DNA from: Microbacterium murale
GTDB taxonomy: Bacteria; Actinomycetota; Actinomycetes; Actinomycetales; Microbacteriaceae
Length of the DNA stretch: 64,000 bases
Direction: 5' to 3'
NCBI RefSeq assembly: GCF_014635185.1
Contig: NZ_BMCM01000004.1
Location: forward strand, 248,001-312,000
Shown: one piece after another, positions 52,135 to 59,888 of the stretch
How the letters are laid out: every line of letters starts with the position of its first letter
How positions within the stretch are numbered: position 1 is the first letter of the stretch
Made by a program: the position numbers and the translations under genes
The notes under the pieces: generated by a model
Databases searched by the model: none
What the model was told of the DNA's origin: nothing
What the model saw: the letters and a program-made list of their open reading frames with translations, nothing else

Positions 52135-53773
52135 TCGTCTAGTAGCAGTAGATGATGCAGACTACCGTCTGCCCGAACCCGTGTTGGGCGCCCTTGCGTC
52201 CGACATGATTGACGAGGGTAACACGCTCGGCGCCCAGCTAAGCACCACGTTCGCGCGAGGCGTCAGCGTCGAATCGTTCGGCGCAAAGGGTGACGGGGTA
52301 ACCGACGACACTGCGGCAGTACAAGCCGCTATAGACAGCGGCGAGTCGGTTTACTTCCCGCCTGGGACATACGTCGTTTCAGGGCTGACCGTCCGTTCGG
52401 GCATGCGGCTGTACGGTTCTTCGCGTTCATCGGACGTGACGGGCGCGGGGCGCTCCCGGCTCCGCACGCTCTCCGGAACCATGTTCCTCTCCCCGGCGTA
52501 CACGTGGGGTGTCGTCTGTCAAGACCTCACGTTTGATTCATTCACTGGCGGGGGCCACATTTTCACGGGCAAGTATTCACAGAGCAAGTTCGACAGTTGT
52601 GCCTTCACTCAGTACAACGACGGATTTTCGGCCTTCGATATTGTCGGATGGATTGACGTTCTCTCGGTGAACTGCTCGTACACGCACACTCTCACGGCGA
52701 CCGTTCCGACGTTCAAGGGTGTCACTTCTACGGGTGAACTGGCGCAGTCCACGTTCACTTCTTGTCGCTTCACGCACACCGGCAACTACGGGATCTGGCT
52801 TGAAGGGCAGAACGGCTCCATCCCTATCAGTTTTGCGATCCGCGACGTGAACTTCGAGATTCCTGTTGGCGGTGCGGTGAAACTGCTGTCGTGTCGGAAC
52901 GTTGTGATCGAGAACTGTGGCCTTTGGGACTTCCATGATGGTGGGGCAACCCGCGACCTGGTATATATAGGCAAATCGGCTACGGTTGGCGCGGAGTCAA
53001 ATTCGATCACCGTTGAGAACCTTATCCGTGACGCCTCAGACGCGCCAGAAGCAGGGGTGGTCGATATCCGTGTGGCACCAGCATCGGCCACCAACGTCAA
53101 TGTCATTGAGTGCCGTCACCAAACCTCGGGACGGCTGGCTGTAGATATGGGCAGCGTTACGGGGCGCGTGACAGGTGGCAGGGTGACTGTCACTAACGGC
53201 GGTCTCACCACGAACAACGCGGCACCGTTTCCGGGGCGACGATTGGGGGCACGCCTGCCCCTGGCCTGCTATCCGGCCGCAATGACGTACGGCGTGTCGG
53301 CCGTGAGTATGCTTCCGGACGCATGGCGGTTCATGCCACTGACGTTGGACCGACCTATCGCGCTGTCTGGACTTGCGGTCATACTCGGGACGGCTGCGGC
53401 TTCCGGCACGGCGGCGATGAGGTTCGGCCTATGGTCGATTGACTCGACGGGTCGCCCGTCTACTTTGGTGATCGACTTTGGGGCGTTGGCAACACTGGAC
53501 CTGACGGGTGCGACTGCGGAGCGAACGATGAGTTTCGCCACGCAGACCATTGCGGCCGGGGACTACTTCGTCGGCTGCGCATGGTCGGGCACGGCAACGA
53601 CGCATCCATCTTTGGTCGGGTTCGCTGGCACGCACCCATCGATTTCGAGCAATGCGGCAAGCACAACAACGTCGGCATACACGCAGGCTGTTTCGGGTGC
53701 GACAACACCATCGGCGCCGTCGACAGCGTTGGCTCCTGCTGCTGGGATTGCAGTGTGGGGGATCAATGCCTAG
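52127..53773 (+). CDS. Tail spike with pectate-lyase-like beta-helix
   Basis: The 548-aa protein has the classic start of a right-handed beta-helix depolymerase, SFGAKGDGVTDDTAAVQAAI near residue 46, then SVYFPPGTYVVSGLTV, followed by about 250 residues of short Ser/Thr/Asn/Val-rich coils. A different C-terminal domain (residues about 370-548) looks like a beta-sandwich for binding or trimerisation. Such spikes bind and may cleave surface polysaccharide. GGAGGAATCA precedes ATG 52127. It gives the host-range function of the element or its parent phage. Confidence 0.85.
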   Translation: MTNRLVAVDDADYRLPEPVLGALASDMIDEGNTLGAQLSTTFARGVSVESFGAKGDGVTDDTAAVQAAIDSGESVYFPPGTYVVSGLTVRSGMRLYGSSRSSDVTGAGRSRLRTLSGTMFLSPAYTWGVVCQDLTFDSFTGGGHIFTGKYSQSKFDSCAFTQYNDGFSAFDIVGWIDVLSVNCSYTHTLTATVPTFKGVTSTGELAQSTFTSCRFTHTGNYGIWLEGQNGSIPISFAIRDVNFEIPVGGAVKLLSCRNVVIENCGLWDFHDGGATRDLVYIGKSATVGAESNSITVENLIRDASDAPEAGVVDIRVAPASATNVNVIECRHQTSGRLAVDMGSVTGRVTGGRVTVTNGGLTTNNAAPFPGRRLGARLPLACYPAAMTYGVSAVSMLPDAWRFMPLTLDRPIALSGLAVILGTAAASGTAAMRFGLWSIDSTGRPSTLVIDFGALATLDLTGATAERTMSFATQTIAAGDYFVGCAWSGTATTHPSLVGFAGTHPSISSNAASTTTSAYTQAVSGATTPSAPSTALAPAAGIAVWGINA

Positions 53774-53778
53774 TCACG

Positions 53779-53812
53779 GGTGTACTTGATCCATTCTCGG
53801 ATCAAGTACACC
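53779..53812 (+). terminator. Long perfect inverted repeat after the tail spike gene
   Basis: GGTGTACTTGATCC (53779-53792) and GGATCAAGTACACC (53799-53812) are perfect 14-bp arms with a 6-nt loop, 5 bp after the spike stop. It is a strong hairpin without a U-run and most likely ends the tail transcript. Confidence 0.8.
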
Positions 53813-54076
53813 CCGCAGGCGATCCTGATCCCCGGATATCAAAACCGGGGGACGTGCGTCGGAAACACTTTGGCGCGCTCAACCCGCGTGGCTGCTCGCG
53901 TCAATGAGTACGGTTTGCGCACGGGTGCTGCCGGGGCGGTTGCGAACACATCTGATGCGGGTTCGATGATCGTTCGCCCCGATGTTACCGGCTCGCGCGG
54001 TGGCAACGTGGCGCTCGGGTCTTTGATAGCGCAATTGGCCGCGAACTACATCGTGAAGGACAGCACGACCGCCTGA
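53780..54076 (+). CDS. Possible residual tail protein fragment, up to 98 aa
   Basis: A frame from GTG 53780 ends TAA-free until 54074 and reads plausibly in its later part (NTLARSTRVAARVNEYGLRT, VTGSRGGNVALGSLIAQLAA). The start lies inside the hairpin arm, so a true start may be missing, and the product may be a remnant of a larger minor tail gene. The following 54077-54395 contains only short frames, one reading LTLGINDAKVAIYLANKARS, also remnant-like. Confidence 0.35.
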   Translation: MYLIHSRIKYTPQAILIPGYQNRGTCVGNTLARSTRVAARVNEYGLRTGAAGAVANTSDAGSMIVRPDVTGSRGGNVALGSLIAQLAANYIVKDSTTA

Positions 54077-54395
54077 CCGCGGTTGCTGTCCCGCTGGCGC
54101 CTAACGCCGCAAAGCCGCCGGACAGCAACTAGCTCCGCTACGCACGCCGAACGAAGGCGCCCCTATTCAACCTGTTACGGGTCGAGTGGGGGCGCTTTCG
54201 TCGTACCCTCCTGGCATCCCGTGAGCAGCGCCGCAGGCGTGGCCGGTCGCGGGCCGCGATCTGACTCTCGGAATCAACGATGCGAAGGTCGCGATCTATC
54301 TGGCGAACAAGGCGCGCTCGGTAACGCCGCTACTGATCCGGTCCTCGCGCAGTTCCCGAACTTGATATACGCCGCAATGGCTCTACTGTGTTCGC

Positions 54396-54620
54396 ATGGA
54401 ACCAACCACCGAGTCACCAATAGCGAAGTACCTGACAAGCACGGAGCTAGCGCGCGTGCTCCAATGTTCCGTTGACAAGGTATATCGCATGGCCCGCAAC
54501 CGCGAGATCCCGTCTGTCCGCGTTGGTCGATCGTGGCGCTTCGACCTCGATGCGGTCAAGGACGAGTTGAGCAAGCCCGCCGATTCGTGGGCGCTACCAA
54601 GTCGGCAGAGGAGACTCTAG
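54396..54620 (+). CDS. Second HTH_17 excisionase-like protein, 74 aa
   Basis: The 74-aa protein (YLTSTELARVLQCSVDKVYR, MARNREIPSVRVGRSWRFDL) is a textbook helix-turn-helix 17 domain of the excisionase/plasmid regulator type. TACTGT lies exactly 6 nt before ATG 54396, so it is likely leaderless and expressed on its own. It may regulate the cargo genes to its right or act in excision with the first such protein. Confidence 0.8.
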   Translation: MEPTTESPIAKYLTSTELARVLQCSVDKVYRMARNREIPSVRVGRSWRFDLDAVKDELSKPADSWALPSRQRRL

Positions 54621-54799
54621 GTCGTCTCGAGAGATGACGGGCTCGACGCCGATTAGTTGTAGGAGCGGTGTACGTGCCAGCCGTCTTCGGCTTTGTACAC
54701 GTCGAACACGAACGAGTCGCCGCCATCGTTGGTCCCTTGGAAACGCCACCCGTACAGCCCGTGGTGTGGCTCGAGTGGTGCTGTCCAGGAGGTGCCGGT

Positions 54800-55148
54800 G
54801 TGGGATCGAGTAAGAGGCTTGCAGCCCTGTATGACATGTACGCGGATGAGAAGGCGCTTGCACGGATCGCGAAGACTGCTGGGCCGTTGCAGACGCTCAG
54901 TTCGGAGGAGCTTGAGTTGGAGCGGATGCCGGTGACGGTCTATCCAAAACCGCAGGGTGTGAGGGCGTGGGTGAGGTTCGGGCCGCAACATGTCCGTGTG
55001 GGGGCGTTGCTTATGCGCACCACAGAGACGGCCGCGGGCATCGAGTTCACCCATCGGGGAGAAAACCTACCGGTGCTGGGTGTGGGGCAACGCGGTCACG
55101 ATGGTCGCGGACGGTCGTATGACTACTGAGGCAACGGCTTCTCGATGA
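54800..55148 (+). pseudogene. Frameshifted small protein of unknown function
   Basis: GTG 54800, with AGGAGG 7 nt upstream, starts RLAALYDMYADEKALARIAK, ERMPVTVYPKPQGVRAWVRF and TAAGIEFTHRGE. After this the frame gives LPVLGVGQRGHD, while the next frame gives TYRCWVWGNAVTMVADGR, a far more natural end, to a stop at 55146-55148. Dropping one A from the four-A run near 55062-55065 joins them. The overlapping minus-strand frame is less convincing. Either a pseudogene or a sequence error. Confidence 0.6.
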
Positions 55149-55998
55149 TTTCGCGGATCTCTGCGGCGATCTGGTCGGATTTCTTGGACCGGATTCGGGA
55201 GAGTTGATCCAGCGCCGGCAACACGGCGAGAACTAGTTCGACATGTTGCTGCCGTAGCGCCAGGTAATTCTCCCTGAGACCCGGCTGATCCTGATCAATC
55301 CACTGCTTCAATATCTGTCGAGCATCTTTCCCGAGCTTCACCCAGCGCCGCGCCCTCAAGGCGTACCGGTCATCGTTGAGAGACGAGTCGAGGTACCAGG
55401 GTGGGCTCAGGTCGCTCGCGAGTTCCTGCTCTCGAATCTCCCGCTCGCGCTCGTCTATGTACTCGATGATCGGCTGTGGGTTACGTCGGCACAGTGCAAT
55501 CGCGACTTGTTTCATGCTCGGCCACGGCAGATACGTAGCGTCGCTGTCCCGAATAGTCGCCGAATGTGAAACAAGCTCCGCCGCGGTCATCCCTGTCGCG
55601 TCTGCGAGGCCGTCCAGATCAAATACTTCGAGCGTCGCTCTGCCGCCATGTTGAGGGAAAGCAATCGACACCGATAGGACCTTCGTTATGGCGATTTCAG
55701 CAGCTTCAGTAAAAGCGTCATCCTCCGGCGCGTGAGAGTAGAGATCATCCCATCGGGTGTTCGTGGCGAAGTATTCCTCGCGGAGTCCCCACGGGACGCG
55801 ACAACGCCCGATCGGCACCCACTCAGCCTTGCCCTTCATCTCACGGTCGAGATGTTGGACGCGAACGCGTTGGGCGTCCTCTGGAACAACCATCAGCGCT
55901 ACCCGATACCACCTCTTCGTGGGCGGCTCGTAGTACAACCAATCGTCCCCCTCCTCGGCGGGGACCGGTTTGCGTTCGTAAACGAATCCACCGTCCAT
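55123..55998 (-). CDS. Uncharacterised cargo protein, 291 aa
   Basis: The protein (FVYERKPVPAEEGDDWLYYE, KRWYRVALMVVPEDAQRVRV, SDLSPPWYLDSSLNDDRYAL, then a helical charged C-terminus ending AAEIREIIEKPLPQ) has no membrane segment or motif that I recognise. TAGGGT lies 6 nt before ATG 55998, so it has its own leaderless promoter. It is in the minus-strand cargo group with AbiF, next to attR, a usual place for defence or fitness genes. Its end overlaps the pseudogene at 54800-55148 tail to tail. Confidence 0.65.
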   Translation of the reverse strand: MDGGFVYERKPVPAEEGDDWLYYEPPTKRWYRVALMVVPEDAQRVRVQHLDREMKGKAEWVPIGRCRVPWGLREEYFATNTRWDDLYSHAPEDDAFTEAAEIAITKVLSVSIAFPQHGGRATLEVFDLDGLADATGMTAAELVSHSATIRDSDATYLPWPSMKQVAIALCRRNPQPIIEYIDEREREIREQELASDLSPPWYLDSSLNDDRYALRARRWVKLGKDARQILKQWIDQDQPGLRENYLALRQQHVELVLAVLPALDQLSRIRSKKSDQIAAEIREIIEKPLPQ

Positions 55999-56070
55999 CA
56001 CAGCACCCTACGACGGTCCCCGGCTACCCTCTACCGCTGTGACAAAAGCCGCGCTGAACGTGGTGCCCGT

Positions 56071-56232
56071 CTAGCCGCCGTGAAGCCCCGGCAGGTCGTC
56101 TACGCTCGCGGGCCGCTTGATGTCGGGATATGGCTCCACGCGAGCGCACAGAGGGCATTCCAGCCCCGTCTCACCATCACGCAGCAGAACGCCGCAGTCT
56201 GGGCAGGTCAGCGGGTCGGGTATGCCGTCCAT
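56071..56232 (-). CDS. Small zinc-ribbon protein, 53 aa
   Basis: ATG 56232 opens 53 codons: MDGIPDPLTCPDCGVLLRDG, ETGLECPLCARVEPYPDIKR and so on. Two CPxC pairs 14 residues apart make a compact zinc ribbon. CAGACT lies 6 nt upstream of the ATG, close to the leaderless -10 pattern. It sits between AbiF and the 291-aa gene and may be a partner of either. Confidence 0.55.
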   Translation of the reverse strand: MDGIPDPLTCPDCGVLLRDGETGLECPLCARVEPYPDIKRPASVDDLPGLHGG

Positions 56233-56302
56233 CTAGATAGTCTGACACCCGACGAGTGATCAACGCGTAGATAGAGGTCGAAAAAGGCGGGACGATCTGT
56301 AC

Positions 56303-57181
56303 CTACTTGGTACTTGGCGAGATTAGGCCGTCCCAGTAGATGCCGCTCCGTGGCACTAGGGTCGAAACCTCAGCAGAGAATCCGTTGTGCCCCCTGACTC
56401 GATTCACGAAATCGACCACCACAGAGATCACTCCCCAAGGCGTTTTGTCGTAGTTCATCCGAATCAGCGACTTCTCCACGAGAAACGGGAGGATCTTCGG
56501 GACGTCCTGTGCGATCGTTCGATTCCATATCCGCCCGTGATGCGCGCACACGTTGCGGAAGACTGAGACGGCACGAAGGTTCGTACTGAAGTCGTTCGAC
56601 GAGGTGTAGCCGAAGCGCTTTGCGATGAAGTCGCGCTGAGCCTGGTCGGCCAAAAGCCCATACATCCGCGAGAGAACTCCGAAGGAGAGTGCCTCAGTGG
56701 CTACCCAGAGAGGCACCGCCGTTCCCTTATCTCTGTGGTGCCTCACGTGACGCTCTTTGGAGCGGTCAATGTCGCTGTGTATGTCCCTCAGTAGCGCGTT
56801 CGTGAGCGAGTTACCCTTCGCGTCGTAGGCTGCGTCGTACGTTTTCGGGTCCAGATACTCATCGCCGCTGCCGCCCGCTTTACAAAGCTTTGCGACGAGC
56901 ACCGCCCGCGCAGCAACCTCGACTTCAGCGAGCCCCTCCATGAGGAGATTCCTCAAGGCTGCGTCGGAGTGATAGCAGTCCATGATCGACGCGATGTTTG
57001 CTCCCGGCTCGAAGCGGTTTACCCCCTGGGACGGCTGGACCTGGAAGTACCGCCAATAACCCGAGAGTCGAAAGTACCCAACGCTAGCTAGAGCGCGGTG
57101 AAGCGCAGGAGGAGTGTCCGCGAGCCCGAGGAGCGTGATCTTCGCGTGCTGATCGGCTATCGACAATGAGGGTTTGCCCAT
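56303..57181 (-). CDS. AbiF/Abi_2-family HEPN abortive-infection protein
   Basis: This 292-aa protein matches Abi_2 along its length: MGKPSLSIADQHAKITLLGL, ASVGYFRLSGYWRYFQ, VPLWVATEALSFGVLSRMYG, and the HEPN RNase motif R209-N-V-C-A-H214 within VFRNVCAHHGRIWN. HEPN RNases of this kind cut RNA during phage infection and act as toxins. Published work proposes that AbiF pairs with a small RNA antitoxin and is ancestral to Cas13. ATG 57181 has TATGCT 7 nt upstream, so it is leaderless, starting right after a strong terminator. The start matches the family N-terminus. Confidence 0.9.
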   Translation of the reverse strand: MGKPSLSIADQHAKITLLGLADTPPALHRALASVGYFRLSGYWRYFQVQPSQGVNRFEPGANIASIMDCYHSDAALRNLLMEGLAEVEVAARAVLVAKLCKAGGSGDEYLDPKTYDAAYDAKGNSLTNALLRDIHSDIDRSKERHVRHHRDKGTAVPLWVATEALSFGVLSRMYGLLADQAQRDFIAKRFGYTSSNDFSTNLRAVSVFRNVCAHHGRIWNRTIAQDVPKILPFLVEKSLIRMNYDKTPWGVISVVVDFVNRVRGHNGFSAEVSTLVPRSGIYWDGLISPSTK

Positions 57182-57199
57182 GGCTGGAAGCATAGGTGC

Positions 57200-57258
57200 A
57201 AAAAAAGGCCCCCCGGCGAGGTGTTGCGCGAGGCGCCACCTCCCGGAGGGAACTGTTA
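57200..57258 (-). ncRNA. Candidate AbiF-associated small RNA ending in an intrinsic terminator
   Basis: On the minus strand, TAGGAT (57269-57264) could start a transcript near 57258. It runs into a 14-bp hairpin (arms 57250-57237 and 57223-57209, one bulged base at 57217, 13-nt loop) followed by GG-CC and seven T at 57206-57200. This is a textbook intrinsic terminator that ends 19 nt before the AbiF ATG. The result would be an RNA of about 58 nt directly upstream of AbiF, the reported position of the AbiF RNA antitoxin. Transcription is inferred. Confidence 0.45.
57209..57250 (-). terminator. Strong Rho-independent terminator upstream of AbiF
   Basis: CCCTCCGGGAGGTG pairs with CACCTC-g-CCGGGGGG, then U7. 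It isolates AbiF from upstream transcription, so AbiF must use its own promoter (TATGCT at 57194-57189). Confidence 0.9.
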
Positions 57259-57296
57259 CAGGTATCCTAACACGATCGCGCCCGTCGGCAGGGTCA

Positions 57297-57320
57297 CGTC
57301 GTGGACTTCGAGTCACGACG
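57297..57320. repeat. Hairpin-forming inverted repeat upstream of the candidate small RNA
   Basis: CGTCGTG (57297-57303) and CACGACG (57314-57320) are exact arms; GACT/AGTC inside extends the stem around a 3-nt loop with one bulge. It could be part of a longer AbiF-linked RNA if transcription starts further upstream. Confidence 0.5.
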
Positions 57321-57335
57321 CGTTGATAGCCATAC

Positions 57336-57357
57336 CCCGCATTTACCCCGCACATTC
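57336..57357. repeat. Candidate integrase arm-type site (right)
   Basis: This 22-bp sequence matches 41353-41374 at 20 of 22 positions in direct orientation. A related block, ATACCCCGCGATAACCCCTG, lies at 57424-57443 nearer the core. Confidence 0.6.
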
Positions 57358-57461
57358 TCCGATCAGCAACGATCGCGAGTGATACTTCGTGAGCAAATGG
57401 GAGTAAGGTGACGGGGAGATTTGATACCCCGCGATAACCCCTGATTTCGGCGTGAACCGAA

Positions 57462-57503
57462 TTACAAGACAGGTGCTCTACCAGCTGAGCTAAGTCGGCG
57501 AAC
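57462..57503. repeat. attR: 42-bp direct repeat with orphaned 5' half of tRNA-Thr
   Basis: It is identical to 41259-41300. The sequence inside the element no longer completes the anticodon stem, so only the tRNA 5' half remains. Just outside, TAAACT at 57510-57515 (minus strand) is the likely original tRNA -10, now driving a truncated transcript into the element. Confidence 0.93.
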
Positions 57504-57544
57504 GTGTCCAGTTTAGCGAGAGTGGAGCACGTCTCTGAACCGGG

Positions 57545-58498
57545 CTACTCCGCCGGCGTCTCTGTCGTCGTCGGAGTGGGCGTCGGCGCCTGCGTCGCGT
57601 CGGTCTCGCTGGCGACGGTCAGGACGAACTGCGAGAACTCGGCAGGATCCTTCAGGGATCCGACATAGGCCTCGCCGTTCACGACGATCATCGGAGCGCT
57701 CGTGAGCACCAGGTCGTCGGAGCCGACCAGCGGGCCCTCGAGGGCGCGCGAGGTGGCGTCCTTCGCCCATGACGCGAAGTCTTCTTTCTCGATACACCTG
57801 CGAACGACCTTGGGATCGTCGACACCGACCGCCTGGGCGAGATCGGCGAGCTCGACGTTGGACCGGCCGTTGGTGTCGACCTCGGGCTGGTCGACCAGCA
57901 GTTCATGGTTGAACGCGTAGAACTGCGTCGGAGAATACGTGGACACGCACGCTGCCGCAGCAGCGGCACGCAGTGAGTACTTCGTGCCGTTGGAGCTCGC
58001 GGTGAGCATCGACACCGGGTGATACGTCACGGTGACGGCATCCTCATTGATCCAGCCGGCCAGCTGGCGCGCGTTGGCGCGCTCGAATTCCCCGGCTCCC
58101 GGCGAGAGGTAGTCGACGTAGATGTGCACATCTACGACAGCCGTCGACGCCGTCGGCTCCGGCGTCGGAGCAGGCGTCTCGGTCGCGCCGGACGCGGTCT
58201 CCTCCGGCGCCGGCGTCTCCGCCACTTCCTCGGCGCCGACGCTCGGAGCGGTGTTCACGGCGATGCCGTCGGAGTCCATACCGCTCGGGCTCATGGTCGG
58301 CTCCGAGACCGACGAGGTCACCGCCATCGCCACAGCGGTGCCGATGGCGCCGACTGCGACGACGGCGACGGCACCGACGATGATCCGTCGCATGATGCGC
58401 GCCCTGGACTGCTTGGCGTGCACCTGCTGGGCCTTTTCCCGAACCGCCTCACGGGAACTGCGAGGGGAGGGGACGTTCGGCGTTTCGTCGCTCGACAT
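57545..58498 (-). CDS. Membrane-anchored DsbA-fold protein lacking the CXXC active site
   Basis: The 317-aa protein has a basic N-terminus, one membrane helix (about residues 38-61), a Pro/Thr/Glu-rich linker and a thioredoxin-like domain from about 122. Where homologues read DYxCPxCxEF it reads DYLSPGAGEF, so both redox cysteines are replaced (Ser132, Ala135). The cis-proline loop TSAPMIVVNGEAYVG and the helical insert are kept. It cannot make or exchange disulfides and is more likely a binding or chaperone-type relative. AAGAGGAAC precedes the ATG. It was the tRNA-Thr neighbour before integration. Confidence 0.85.
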   Translation of the reverse strand: MSSDETPNVPSPRSSREAVREKAQQVHAKQSRARIMRRIIVGAVAVVAVGAIGTAVAMAVTSSVSEPTMSPSGMDSDGIAVNTAPSVGAEEVAETPAPEETASGATETPAPTPEPTASTAVVDVHIYVDYLSPGAGEFERANARQLAGWINEDAVTVTYHPVSMLTASSNGTKYSLRAAAAAACVSTYSPTQFYAFNHELLVDQPEVDTNGRSNVELADLAQAVGVDDPKVVRRCIEKEDFASWAKDATSRALEGPLVGSDDLVLTSAPMIVVNGEAYVGSLKDPAEFSQFVLTVASETDATQAPTPTPTTTETPAE

Positions 58499-58714
58499 CG
58501 TTCCTCTTGAAAGTCATGGTGGGGACGGGCTCCCCGGTGTCCTCTTCACAAGCAGGACCACAATCGATGTTAACGAGTCAGGCTGGGAAATACCCAGGTG
58601 CGGCGGCTCCGTGCCATACTTGACTCGGCCCGATGGCGGGCCAGGGTGGCTCATACCCACCGCATCCATCACAACGGATCGTCCGGCACGTACCTGCCGG
58701 TGAAGGAGAAAACA

Positions 58715-59821
<1,107 letters not shown>

Positions 59822-59832
59822 GTTCCATCGCA

Positions 59833-59869
59833 CACGGCGCGGGCTGACCTTCGGGTCACCCGCGCCGTG
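59833..59869 (+). terminator. Intrinsic terminator after the sugar ATPase gene
   Basis: CACGGCGCGGG (59833-59843) and CCCGCGCCGTG (59859-59869) are perfect 11-bp arms; TGACC/GGTCA extends the stem into the loop. TCGTTTCCCC follows. Confidence 0.92.
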
Positions 59870-59888
59870 TCGTTTCCCCTGGAGTCAC

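Larger units (their letters stand above)
41259..57503. mobile_element. Integrated phage-like element, 16.2 kb, in tRNA-Thr(TGT)
   Basis: Exact 42-bp direct repeats at 41259-41300 and 57462-57503 flank a region with tyrosine integrase, repressor, excisionase-like protein, RepA-like ATPase, small phage proteins, tail chaperone-position protein, tape measure and tail spike. The right end holds a minus-strand cargo group with AbiF. Terminase, portal, protease, capsid, connector, major tail and lysis genes are not visible, so it cannot make virions by itself. It is either a defective prophage or a satellite-like element. Tail genes are lower in GC and richer in T-ending codons than the host. Confidence 0.93.

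Noticed and set aside
54653-55054. Minus-strand frame ending DGGDSFVFDVYKAEDGWHVHRSYN-like
   Set aside because: Only its tail looks protein-like; the plus-strand frame with AGGAGG and MPVTVYPKPQ is stronger over most of the region.
55732-56259. 175-aa plus-strand frame opposite the cargo genes
   Set aside because: Shadow of the 291-aa and 53-aa minus-strand genes, with no start signal.
58627-58642. GGCCCG-ATGG-CGGGCC palindrome as an operator of the sugar ATPase gene
   Set aside because: Such GC palindromes are frequent by chance in this composition, and no matching regulator is nearby.
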